NCBI GenBank assembly: GCA_047967505.1 | Contig: CM106541.1 | Direction: 5' to 3' (one strand) | DNA length: 64,000 bases | DNA from: Dipteris shenzhenensis | Taxonomy: Eukaryota; Polypodiophyta; Polypodiopsida; Gleicheniales | In this document: one piece after another, positions 1-10,210 of the stretch | How positions within the stretch are numbered: the first letter of the stretch is position 1 | Layout: each line of letters starts with the position of its first letter | The notes under the pieces: generated by a model | The model's database searches: none | What the model was told of the DNA's origin: nothing | The model's input: only the letters and a program-made list of their open reading frames with translations | Position numbers and translations under genes: made by a program

Positions 1-939
1 ATTACATGTCATGCACTTTGGGGGCTTGGTTTGTGCATTTGGCACCTGAATTGTCAAGTTGAAGTTAGAGTCAATCTCACATAGGAAACATTTTACCATT
101 GAGCCAAGGACAGAAGGTCCATCTTGGTGGGCTATTAAACTCGAATGCACACTTTCTTTGCCACCAGCAAGGGGCTGGCCATTTCCCATAATGAGAGTAG
201 ACATTCCTCTATCTCTTTTCCCGCATCTTGGAGAATTGTCCCAACCAGTGAGCCATTGGGTGTCCTCATCCTCACACATCAGGCTCTCTCTCTAAGCCTA
301 TCGAGTGGCTATGTCTAGCTCCTCGATCCATCATCTCGTCCCCCTAAAATCTACCATGGTACTAAGGCGTCCTTAGGGCGCCATGGGCTTTAAGCCCCCA
401 TGGAGCGGATTGGGATACTATCCCACTGTACACAACCAATGTACTTCCTGGCCCCTAGCATAAAATTCTTCCAACCTTGAACTTCCACATGCCAAGTGCG
501 TGCCTGGCACTAGATCTCCCCTGGACACTGCAGATTGGCCCCACTAAATCTTGCCAAAAGATGCCTCCATACCCTCAACAAAGTTTGCATCATTGAGGAG
601 CTCTTCTTGGTGAGGGGGGCTTCTTAAAAGATCCACTTGGAGAAGGCTGCCACTTCACTACCATCTTCGGGATTCTTTGGAGTAGGTCCTCCTGTAGAGG
701 GACCTTCCATCACGGTGTTTGATTTTTAGTAGTTTGGTGTTTCCTTGGGACACTTCTTCCTCCAGTTAGAAGATTTTTACCTATAGGGTTAGCTTTCTTT
801 GTAGAGGATATTTTCCTCATGTTGGCCATTCTTTGTAACACAACTCTTGCATTCTCGATACATTTCCACTTTTTGGTGTTCTCCTCTCACCTCCATCTAG
901 CAAAGCTTTCAAAGAAAAATGCTTTGATAAGTGAAGCCG
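1..939. other. Non-coding stretch, no gene recognised
   Basis: I see no gene here. Short open frames in both strands have no recognisable domain. Around 348-400 the sequence has an imperfect palindrome built on two CCATGG sites and a GGCGCC, with the AAG-rich centre CTTTAAG. The block may belong to the LTR-like or non-coding part of the Copia debris that follows, but nothing in the sequence proves it. Confidence 0.4.
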
Positions 940-1470
940 ATTGGGTAAGGGTGGGAGTACCTGCTTCTTGTTGATACAATCATTTATTCGGTTTTGGTAG
1001 AAAATACAGAAACACATACATGAGCCTCGGTTTGTCACCTCTCCAACCTCATGTCCTCTGTTCGTCTTCTAGGAATTGTGTGCCGTTGCTTTGTTCGTGT
1101 GTTGCACAGCCAGTCTAGTCTTGTGAGCTGCTATTTCCTGTTTCATCTTCGTGTCTCATGTGCTGTCATCTCAGTATTGTGCAAGACTTGCTTTTCTTCA
1201 CAGTACAAAACACATATACAATCATTCGTTCGGGTTCGATAGAAAAGACATAAACAGATAGCTGCACCTCAGTTTTTGAGCTCTGTGACCTCGCGTCTTC
1301 TATTTGTCTTTTGGGAGTCATGTGTCATCACTTTGTTCGTCATGCCTCACAGCTTGCCTCATCGCGAACTGCTACCTCTTGTTTCGTCCTTGCAATCTGT
1401 GTGCTGCCACCTCAGTATTCGAGATACGCTTTCTGTCCCTTAACCTGCCACCACCTCGGTATTGTGTGCG
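940..1470. repeat. Tandem duplication, period about 241 bp
   Basis: A segment starting near 976 (ACAATCATTTATTCGG) recurs near 1217 (ACAATCATTCGTTCGG), and the following 200 bases stay alignable with many substitutions. Landmarks such as GTCCTCTGTTCGTCTTC at about 1051 and its variant at about 1293 keep the same spacing. The two small + strand open frames at 1051-1242 and 1304-1588 are by-products of the repeat and resemble no known protein. Confidence 0.6.
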
Positions 1471-1989
1471 ACCTGCTTCGTCACCATATCTTGGTACAAC
1501 CGTTGCACAAGCCATTCATACAACCACTCTAGCTCACAACCTATTCATTGTACATGATTGTTGTCTGCTTTTGTATTTTGCAGATTAGTACATTGGAGTA
1601 TTGTGCCTTGTTGACATCATAGATTTTGGAGCTTTTGCAGATTTCAAACAAATTTAAGATAATGGGATGAGCTAGATATTGCACTTGTGGATAGTTAAGC
1701 TGCTGGACAACAAATTGTAGGACCTTTAGCTCTCACTCAAGATCAGAGGAGGTGGGATTCACATGATGCTGAGGCCCTAGCTGGTCAGTCAAGAGATCCA
1801 TCATTCCTTCATTCGTTCATGCAAGACTTCGCAGCGTGCATGAGATATTCTTGAGACCATGTATCAGGTCAAAATAATGCAAGGTTTCTTTCATCAAGAA
1901 GAGTCCCTGCATAAGCTGTCTTAACTGAAAGAACCCCCCCTGCGTGTCTTACTGCACTACGACTTCTGCCAAGCAATGGGACCTCAAGC

Positions 1990-2337
1990 CTACTCTCCCT
2001 GAGAGTCCGTAGAACCAATTCGGGACTGTTTTGGCTTCGTGTATCTCTTGAATCTCTTGCCTGACAACTTCATCCACACCCAAAGCGGGGAATGTGGATC
2101 GGGAGGAGGTTGCTGTAAATTCTGATTTTCAGCGGGGGAACCAAATGCTATAGGGAGCATCCCCTCAAACATATCATCTGAAGAAGCTAGATTTTGAAAT
2201 TCAGCAAGTGTATGTGCTGAATTTTCAGAGAATATAACATCTCTACGAACAAAAATCTTGCGTGTACCAGGATTGTAGAGACGATAGACTTTGCTTTGTG
2301 AACTATATCCCACAAAAATGCATTTTTGAGGATATGG
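1990..2337 (-). pseudogene. Ty1/Copia polyprotein fragment (integrase/RT linker)
   Basis: On the minus strand the translation contains KCIFVGYS followed by KVYRLYNP and RKIFVRRDVIF. This is the highly conserved stretch between the integrase core and reverse transcriptase of plant Copia polyproteins. The frame is open for 107 codons from the GYS motif and ends with a stop at 1990. No RT motifs follow, so this is a short fragment of a Copia element. It lies 23 bp from a second Copia fragment in the opposite orientation. Confidence 0.8.
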
Positions 2338-2360
2338 TATGATAGGAAACCCAAATGGAC

Positions 2361-2470
2361 TACTTCAAGGTGTTTGGATGCTTATTCTATGCACATGTGT
2401 TTCAACAGATGAAAGGCAAATTGGATGATGAAGTTGTCAAGTGCATTTTTATTGGCTATAGCAATGAGTG
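2361..2470 (+). pseudogene. Ty1/Copia polyprotein fragment, opposite strand
   Basis: The + strand reads YFKVFGCLFYAHV, then KLDDEVVKCIFIGYSNE, then a stop. This is the segment directly upstream of, and overlapping, the KCIF-GYS motif seen on the minus strand just to the left. Because both fragments contain that motif, they are not two halves of one inverted copy but remains of two copies, or of one duplicated segment, placed head to head. Confidence 0.75.
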
Positions 2471-2582
2471 AATAAAGGGAAAAGATATGCTTCCAATCAA
2501 ATAACATTTTGGAATCCGGCCAAGTTGCTAATTTTCAGTATTCAAGTTATTTCTTCAATTTTGCAAGGACCCAATCAGTTGT

Positions 2583-4309
2583 TAACCAAGATGGCGGACC
2601 AACTAAGAAGGCGGGACAATTTCCCCCGGCCAGAAGGACTATGCCAATCTTTAGAATACAATGGTAACAACTTAGACTTCTGAAAATTCACACGTAGACC
2701 AGCAGCCAGGCCATATAATGATAGAGCATGCATGAGTGGAGAAAGATCCCTCTCAGTATTTTTTGGAGTAAAAAAAGAATCATCAGCATATGGTTGAGCA
2801 ACCATAGTGCAACTTCCATGAATTTCCAATCCATGCAACACCTCTGTAGCCACAAGATGATCCATGTATTGAAGCATTGGATGCGTGGCTATCGCATATA
2901 ACAGCGCACTAAGCGGACATTCCTGGCAAACCGAACAACAGAGAGTCCGATTTTTAGAGTCCCGAGACAATATACAGGCAGCTTTATTGTCATTGTACAG
3001 CTAGTGAATAACATGCTGCATTTTGGTGCCAAATCCCAAAGCATGCATGGTCTGCGAGATGAAATCCCATTGAACAGTGTCAAAGGCCTTGGCAGTGTCA
3101 ACTTGCAACAATAGCACATCTTGCTCCGTGTATTTTGCATATTCTATCCCAACATAGGCATTTGCAATATTATTAATTATATGCATGCGAGAAACAAACC
3201 CATACTGAGCAGGATGGAGGCCATCATGTAAGTATCCTTTGATGCGATCAACCATCATTTTGGTTACGATCTTATAAATAACTGGCATGAGAGTGATAGG
3301 TCTCCAATCAGCCAATGATCCACATATTTGCTTCTTTGGAAGAAGCTTGACAAGCCCTTTCTTCCACCATGAATCTGGCATTTGTTGGTTTTGCCATGCA
3401 CTATTGATCATTTGCAGTAAACTATGCAATGAAAAATTCAGCAGTGAGACCATACCATCCTAGAGATTTCCATTTGCCGCAGGATTTTATCACATCAGAT
3501 AACTCCCTTTCAGTAAAAGGTTCCTCTAGCTCAAAGCCTGTGCATGAGAAACAATGGGAAAGACATATTGCAAAAGCTGTTGTCTTGCAGATAGAACTTC
3601 TTGCAAAGGGAGATCTGCATGCCCAAACTGTCGAGCAAAGTGAGTGACACAAGCTGTAGCAAGTTGTGATCGGGAGGTAGTCCAAACGCGGATTAACCCT
3701 GTACCAACGATTCAGGCGAGCTTGATAAGAGGACTGTGCATTATGTTGGAAAGTATAGCCTGGCAACATGGGCCGTAATTCCTTCCAAATATCGACGAGG
3801 CTGAGCTGAGGCAATAAATGAGACCAATGGTGTCGCTCAGAGGCCAACATATGAGTATTACCAGAAGTATTGTCTCCTTGCTGTGGGGCATTATTAAAAT
3901 CTCCACAAATGAAGGCATGATGTCTCCAGGGATATCTTTGCATAGCGTCCCAAATCAAACCTCTACTGCGAGATGATTGAGGTGCATAGGTGAAAGCAAA
4001 TTCAAATCTCTCTCCTTGGATAAGACACTGTATAACAATCCATCTGCCTTGGTTATCATTAAGAGCAATAGTTGGCTGAAGATCCTACTTCACCAAAAAT
4101 ACTGGACTCGAGAAAGAGTGCTCTCACACATAAAAGATATCATACACAACAAAATGACCTAGGCATCCCGCATACATACGCTGGTTATGTTCTTGCAAGG
4201 CCACTATATGTGGCTGCATTTGATTGAGATACACACATATAAGTTTCCATTTCTTTGCATCACATAAACCCTATACATTAAGTGTCAAGCATTTGATTTG
4301 TGACAGCAT
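2583..4309 (-). pseudogene. LINE ORF2: endonuclease plus reverse transcriptase, broken
   Basis: The ORF2 start is probably the ATG at 4309-4307, giving MLSQIKCLTLNV, the usual opening of an APE endonuclease. IVALQEH and the phosphate-contact region FICGDFNN (about 3900) follow. An ELSDVIKSCGKWKSLGW segment leads to RT motifs: WRPITLMPVIYKI, then QYGFV, QVDTAKAFDTVQWDF, and the catalytic YADDS box near 2790. In-frame stops and at least two frame changes (near 3450 and 2975) break it. The C-terminal domain is lost at 2583. Normal ORF2 products copy LINE RNA into nicked DNA; this copy cannot. Confidence 0.85.
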
Positions 4310-4425
4310 ATTTACAGTTTATGTACATGTCTGACCATCCAAAAAACAAGAAAATCAGGCCTGCATAGCCTCCTCTGGATCTGTGATGAGATCCTAACGA
4401 GGAGGTGCAGCCTGATAGCCAGGCA

Positions 4426-5357
4426 TCAAACAACAATTTCTTCTTCAGGAAATAAAGTACGGCTTGCTGTCATAGCAGCCCATGTCATGCCAATTCTTGA
4501 ATTTTCCGCAGGAGTCTGACCATTTGAAGATGAGGCATTCCAACTCCTAGGAGGTAGAGGTCTCCTAGCTGAGACCATCCATCTCGTAGTCTGCAAGGAC
4601 TCATTAGTATTTTTATCCTTGAGCTTCAGCTGAGGTGGAGAAGGCAAAACACCAGATGCATTTTCATTGGAAATAAGTTGTGCCTTTGCCTTGTCTTGTG
4701 CAGTAGGAGGTGGTTTAACACCTTTATTTTTGGACACCGAAGGGCCAAGGGCATCCTTATTCTACATACGAGGAGGCATGGCATCCGGGGGCATTTTATG
4801 CAACACCAATGGACATTGTGAAGCCATATGCCCAAACTTTTTACACTCAAAGCATGTTCCTGCAAAAAGACCCCATTTTAGCTTATAAAAGACACTTCCC
4901 ATAGCCACATTATTAACCGTGACAGAGTCACCTTCCCCAAGGATGCTGCAATTTTAGGCAAGAGTGAAGCCAAGCATTGAGGGATATCCACCACTTCAAC
5001 CCAGACCGGGCAACGATGCTTGATCAATGCTTGGTAATCCAGAGTAGGTGACCAAGGCAAGATATGCACCATTTATTGCTTATAAAAAAGAGGGAAATTT
5101 TCCAAAAGCATTTGTTTGTGCTGTTCATCTGCCATGATAACCTTAAAAAAGCCCTTAGCTGCATAATGCACCTTGTGTACAAAACAACCTCCCAAAGTTC
5201 TTATTAACCAATTGTCCACATCAGTTGCAACAAGCATACGACCCAGGAAGAAGATAATGAGAGTGTGCTTGGCATATTCCCGTACTGGGTCTACTATTTC
5301 ATCAACCTCCACCATAATTCCTACAGTGGGAGGTTGGAGAGTCCTTTTGAGGCTCAA
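4426..5357 (-). pseudogene. LINE ORF1 (gag-like, CCHC knuckle)
   Basis: The minus strand encodes a DUF4283-like nucleic-acid binding region (GFFKVIMADEQHK, then the LPWSPTLDYQ region) and a CCHC zinc knuckle CFECKKFGHMASQC at about 4860-4820. A proline/lysine-rich tail runs to the stop at 4426. Frame changes near 5072, 4870 and 4740 interrupt it. Proteins of this type coat LINE RNA in the ribonucleoprotein. The order ORF1 then ORF2 with a gap of about 115 bp is normal for plant L1 elements. Confidence 0.75.
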
Positions 5358-5689
5358 ATTGTGGCTTGATTCAGCTCCCTATATTTGTTCCTGCCCCCCC
5401 GCCCCCCCCGTTCTGATAGACAGTTTGGTCTTTCAAAGACGTTTAATACACTTTTTTTCTCTTTCTTTCTGTAAAAAGAGCTCTGAAAGTCTTATTTGAG
5501 GATTTATTATTCATCCAACTCTATTCTTGAAATGCGCATACTAAAAGCATGTGATGAAATGTTGATTTAGAGTCACTGCATTTTGCATACTTCTTTCTGC
5601 CATTGGTTTTTTATACATTTCAACTGATGTGACCCTGTCCTTACGATCACTTGCATGTACATTGTGTGTCGGGGAAAGGGGCGGTGCTT

Positions 5690-5745
5690 GTGCATGTGTG
5701 TGTGTGTGTAAGTGGGAGAGAGAGAGAGAGAGGGAGAGAGAGAAT
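5690..5745. repeat. (TG)n/(GA)n microsatellite in TTL intron
   Basis: A TGTGTG run is followed by a GA run (AGAGAGAGAGAGAG with one G interruption) that ends 20 bp before the splice acceptor of the TTL exon at 5765. It lies where a polypyrimidine tract is expected, so the acceptor depends on the short TCTGTTTTATGCAG. Confidence 0.8.
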
Positions 5746-5764
5746 ATAACTCTGTTTTATGCAG

Positions 5765-6854
5765 GCTCGCTTCCCTAGTAGACCTATAGATGAGATCCAG
5801 GTTGCTGCAGGTGAGCAACAAAAGATCACTGAGATACGACTTGGCAAGCTGTTTGATAAACAGGATACAATCAACAGGGCGCCAGTGAATGCATCAAAAT
5901 TGAGTGCTTCTTTGCCTCACAATTCTGATTTCCAAGGTTCTAGTGGTACAGTTACAATCCTTCGTTCCCTTGAACATGTCTTAAATAATGAGCTTTGCCC
6001 TTCATTGTAGTCTATACGCTTAGCCCCAAACTTGTATGCAATCTGTCTTGTAACTGAGTGAAATGCGCAGGTAACTTCAAATGGGCATCCACATTCACAT
6101 AGAACATGCTTCATTGCCTTGAAGCATGTCTTATGTGATGAGCTTCTACCTTCATTATAGTCTATATGTGTCTAAAACTTGAGTGAAAAGCGCAGATACT
6201 TCAAATGGGCATCCGCATTCACATGGGACTGTCAAATTTTTTGGAAGGAGGGCATGCTTGTTGCATTGATTAATAGTTAGGTATTTGATAGCTCTTCCTA
6301 GTTTTCACTTGATTTTTTTCAAATATGTTCTTTGATCTGTAACAGGGTCTTTGATTGCAGATCGAAGGGTTGGTCAGATTGGAGCACATTTCAATAGTGT
6401 TGATGTGGGAAAAAAACTTGACTCATCTTTACAGCCTGTGCACAGCCAGGAACCTTCCACACGCCCACCTATAACTACCCATGTCTTGGATGTGTCACGT
6501 GGAAGGCCAGCTGCAGGCATTGATGTCGTTCTTGAATTTTCAAAAAGCTTCTCCCAGAGAGAGGATTCTACGGAATGGGTTAAGGTTGGATCATCTATCA
6601 CTGATAGTGATGGTCGTTCTGGTCCATTGATGCCTCCTTCCAATAGTGTCAGCGCAGGGAAGTACAAGCTGACATTCATTACTGAGAAGTATTTTTTGAA
6701 ATCAAGCAGCAGTGGTGATAGGAGCGAGATGATGGAGGGCTTTTATCCATATATATCTGTTGTTTTTGAGATAAAGCCCTCTCAGGTGTTTGAGCATTTT
6801 CATGTTCCAGTCCTATTGTCCCCTTTTTCTTACACCACCTATCGTGGTAGTTGA
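5765..6854 (+). CDS. TTL: TTL (allantoin synthase), last two coding exons: 5765-5936 and 6361-6854
   Basis: This is the 3' part of the bifunctional plant protein that makes S-allantoin from 5-hydroxyisourate, using an N-terminal OHCU decarboxylase and a C-terminal 5-HIU hydrolase domain. Exon 5765-5936 follows TTTTATGCAG and encodes RPIDEIQVAAGEQQKITEIR, the end of the decarboxylase domain. It ends at CAAG before GT in phase 1. Exon 6361-6854 follows TTGATTGCAG; the split codon restores D, giving QDRR across the junction. The hydrolase domain shows the expected His of THVLDVSRG, the Arg of DGRSGPL, the His of HFHVP and the C-terminal YRGS before TGA. No stops or frameshifts are present, so it looks functional. 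Earlier exons for most of the decarboxylase domain are not found in the window. The intron (5937-6360) is 424 bp and holds a tandem duplication. Confidence 0.9.
5971..6240. repeat. 150-bp tandem duplication inside the last TTL intron
   Basis: The segment beginning CATGTCTTAAATAATGAGC near 5974 is repeated near 6125 as CATGTCTTATGTGATGAGC, and the similarity continues through CTTCAAATGGGCATCC (about 6074 and 6201). The two copies differ at many sites, so the duplication is not recent. Confidence 0.75.
6366..6392 (+). other. PTS2-like internal peroxisomal signal of TTL
   Basis: The first codons of the last exon encode RVGQIGAHF, which fits the relaxed PTS2 pattern (R/K)(L/V/I/Q)XX(L/V/I/H/Q)(L/S/G/A/K)X(H/Q)(L/A/F). 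Plant TTL proteins carry a PTS2 at this position between the two enzyme domains. The final F is permitted only by the relaxed consensus, so targeting strength is uncertain. Confidence 0.6.
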
Positions 6855-7470
6855 GGTTCCTTGTGTATCCACATGATAGGGTGTACATCTGTGCTTTTCT
6901 GATATCATCACAGAAGTGGGACTCAGACATATAAAAAATCGCAGTAATTTGGGGTTGACTCTAAGCAAAAAGAGAGCTTTATTAGTTCATGTGCTGACAC
7001 GAGTTTTGAATGTGGATCAGATTGTACCTAGCCATGGAAACAAGAAATTCAGCTCCACTTTGAACGTCTGCAGCTTATGATTTGATGAGGATGAAAGCAT
7101 AATAATGTGCTCTGTTGCTTCTGTCTTGTAAATATTGATATACATTCTCCTTGGCATAAACTTGAAAAACTCTCCATGATGCCTAGTGAATGAGAATTTC
7201 CATAGTGAATGAGAATTTCACATTCCAAAGTCAAAAAGAGAGTTTCTGGCTGGATTGCTTTGGGATGCAAGGCACATAACTTTTTCCAAATCAAGAATAT
7301 GTTCTCACCTTTGAGAGGGAATTGAGAGCTGATTTGTGTTCCTGAAGTCACATTCTGGAGGAATAATATTTAAGGAAGAATCGAGTTTTTGCTTGCTCTT
7401 ACTTATCATTCTTATCATTCTTTCATGTGAGCCCTTATTTTGATGATGCCAATTTTAATAAAGGTTATAA
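6855..7470 (+). other. Probable TTL 3' UTR
   Basis: No coding sequence follows the TTL stop. The first canonical AATAAA on the + strand that I noticed lies at 7457-7462 in an AT-rich context, with T-rich sequence after it. It is a candidate poly(A) signal, which would give a 3' UTR of about 600 bases, but near-consensus signals closer to the stop are possible. Confidence 0.35.
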
Positions 7471-8710
7471 AGTCAAGGCATATATGGCCAGCTTGATTAT
7501 TGTGTTGGGCAATTACTATCCATCAATAGTTTATGTTGATGTGCGAGAGGAAGGCACTTTTTGAAAATCACCTTGTACAGGAATGGGATTCCCCTTTTTG
7601 TTTCGAGAGCAGTTTGCAAGCTCTCATGCTTGTTTGTCCAATGTTAAGGCCATTGTGGCAATGGATATTAACTGGTCCATGTAAGAATCCACATCTATGG
7701 AAAGGCGAGGATTGATAAATGGGTATGTATGGTAAATTGATTGAGAAAGAGATTTTATTCATGTTTGAGAAATTCAATTGATTTCTTGGGTTGGAGTCTT
7801 CCTTGCCCACTCAAAGGATTCTTACTACTAGGCCATATAAAGTGATTGTTATAAAAAGGATTACAAGAAACAGGGACCCCGTAGAGAATTACTAAATTAA
7901 CAGAGGACTAGATAAGGCAATGTGGGATTTAGGCATGTGGAGACCTTTATAACAAAGGCTTATTAATTCTAGGGCAAGTTAGGTGGATTCAAAAAAATCC
8001 TTGAAGAATCTCATTGGTCCCCTTACAAGTTTGGTCTTGCCTTCTTGTTTTCTTCACGCCCATACCATCCATTAATAGAAGTATTCTCATGCCTTCATTC
8101 TAGTTGGGCCAGTTGGCTTATAACTTTGTATCCAACCAAGTCTCTGTGAGTTTTCCTCAAGTTTAAGTTGTTTCATCCCGATGCATGTTCCCTCCTTCCT
8201 CGAAATCATTCATTCCATGTTTGGATTCATATATTTCTTTTTTTCTTTACGCTTTTATCCCTTACATAGATCGAATGCATTTCTTCATTGTCACTTTGCA
8301 ACCCCTTTTGAAGTTGCATTACTCTACTTTTGATTCATGCATTTCTCTTCTTTCTACATTTCTCTTCCTTTTTTGAAAATCTTTGGAAAAAAATTGTGTA
8401 TCCTTCTCTCTTTTAAGGTATTGCCTCTATATATTCTTATATATCTCTCTATGTTAAAGACTAGAAGTGTGACTCATCCTTTTTTCATATACCAAAAAGA
8501 AGTGCACACAATCAACAATAGAGGTCTAAGGATTTTCAATTGATCTTTACCATATTGGAGTGGACATTATGGAAAAAGTTAGGAGGATTTCTAGGTGAAA
8601 TTTTACTTGGACTTGTTTCTTTGCAAGCTATAGTAGGGCTATTATCTTCACATATGCATGGGTGTGCACAAAATCACAACCAACATAGGATCGATTCTTT
8701 TGATAAGCTA

Positions 8711-8751
<41 letters not shown>

Positions 8752-9480
8752 TGGGGAGACAAATGTAGCTCTTGTACTCATTTAGCTTTGAACTTTTTCT
8801 TGGTCTCTTAGCACATTTTTCAAAAGAGTGCATAAAATCACACTTTATGAAACATTTTAGCTTTAAAATTTGGACTTTAGAGCAAGAAGAAATTTGAATT
8901 TGTACGATTAGATATCTTTTAGTCTTACAAGGGTATATCTTGTTGAATCATAGTTTTAATACTTGCTTTAAGCTAATATGACGCTTTTGCTTTGGCTTTT
9001 CATGCTTGAGAGGTGCATATGATCACCATTACAAAGCAATAGTGTTTTCCCACACGTTTGGTGGATTAATGCTCCTAGTTTTTTTGCCATTTCAATATAT
9101 TTTTTTTCTTTAAAGTTGTAGGTTCAATTTGGTTTAACATGTACATGGGTTTAAAAATGCCTTTAGCAAACTTATACTCAATTACAAATTTGCAATTCAA
9201 AAAAAATATAATTGATAAAATATGACTTAACTTTATCTTAAATCCTCATTTTTATCATTGATGCTAAGGTTGTATGGCAAAACAATAAGGAGACTAGTAT
9301 ATAGGTATCAAATTAGGAAAAAATAACGTCCTAGTAAAGCTATTACTCTTTCACACAAATATGCATGCATACTAAGAGAGTTAAAAGACTTATCAACTAC
9401 ACACAAAAAGAGCACAATAGTTGCACATAAAAATGCTTGTATATAGTATTAACTAGAAAAGAAATCAAGGCATGTGGCTA
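7470..9480. other. Non-coding AT-rich stretch with a (GA)n run
   Basis: No gene or mobile-element protein is recognisable. The sequence is AT-rich, with a GA microsatellite at about 8709-8741 running into a G8 tract. The + strand open frames at 8185-8543 are low-complexity and phenylalanine-rich, which is typical of T-rich DNA. Old transposon remains beyond recognition are likely. Confidence 0.5.
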
Positions 9481-10210
9481 GACACTAGGCATGGTGATGC
9501 TCGAGGGTCATGGGGGAAAAGGAACTTGAGGGAAGAAGCGTTAACATGGGTGGGGAAAAGGGATTAAGAGGGGTGGGAATGAAAAGGGAGACTATGGCAC
9601 AAGGGGAAAGGGAGAAGGGGAAGAGGAGCATGTATATGATAACATCAAGGGAAGAGAGTCATGCTTTATTTGAAAGGAAGGATGTGAGAAATCAAAGTAC
9701 TAGCATGGTGGCTTTACAAGAATGAACGTGTCACATCAAGGAATAGCCCTCTCCTTTTATAGCCAAGAGAGGGGGTCTCTCCCAATAAATGCATCCTTCC
9801 ACATGCATGGTGTGTGTGGAGGAATCTCCCATGTGGGCTAGGTGGGTACATACTCTCAACACATGGGCCTATCCTACATGGAGGGAATAATCTAATATAA
9901 TATCCATCTCCACCTATTTTATAGTACTTCTCCCATGGTCCTTGGGCCATGTCTCACTAAATGTAGGCATGGGACCACCTAGGTGGAGGGGTGGCACATA
10001 GAGGAACCATGCCACCTTAACATTTTATAATATTACTACCATTGTACAACACACCTATGGGTTCTCTTACGTGGAAGGGTGGCACATGGTCATGTCGTGC
10101 CACCTCAACCCTGGGCCCTATGCACACCATATTTCATTATACTATTGTCACACATACAAGCACACACACATATTTATGCCTTTTACCTTGGTCAAATTTA
10201 TCCATAATAG
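9480..10210 (-). mobile_element. 3' LTR region of decayed Gypsy element A
   Basis: This lies directly downstream (minus sense) of the Gypsy A pol relic. A purine run GGGGGGAGGAA sits just before the pol stop and may be the polypurine tract (about 10212-10222). A clear TATA box, TATAAAAGG on the minus strand at 9753-9761, and a downstream pyrimidine-rich leader (about 9660-9500, minus sense) fit an LTR U3-R-U5. The exact ends are not determined because no second copy is visible in the window. Two small open frames on the opposite strand have no meaning I can recognise. Confidence 0.55.
9753..9761 (-). promoter_or_regulatory. TATA box of Gypsy A LTR
   Basis: TATAAAAGG on the minus strand, in the position expected for an LTR promoter downstream of the pol relic. 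Confidence 0.55.

Larger units (their letters stand above)
2575..5365 (-). mobile_element. Antisense LINE (non-LTR retrotransposon) beside TTL
   Basis: A plant L1-type LINE lies on the minus strand with ORF1 (5357 to 4426) followed by ORF2 (4309 to about 2583). ORF1 has a DUF4283-like N-terminal region and a CCHC knuckle. ORF2 has an APE endonuclease and a reverse transcriptase. The element stops abruptly near 2583 within the RT thumb region, so its 3' part, 3' UTR and poly(A) tail are missing. It lies upstream of TTL exons in opposite orientation, most simply inside a large TTL intron. Stops and frameshifts make it inactive. Confidence 0.85.
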
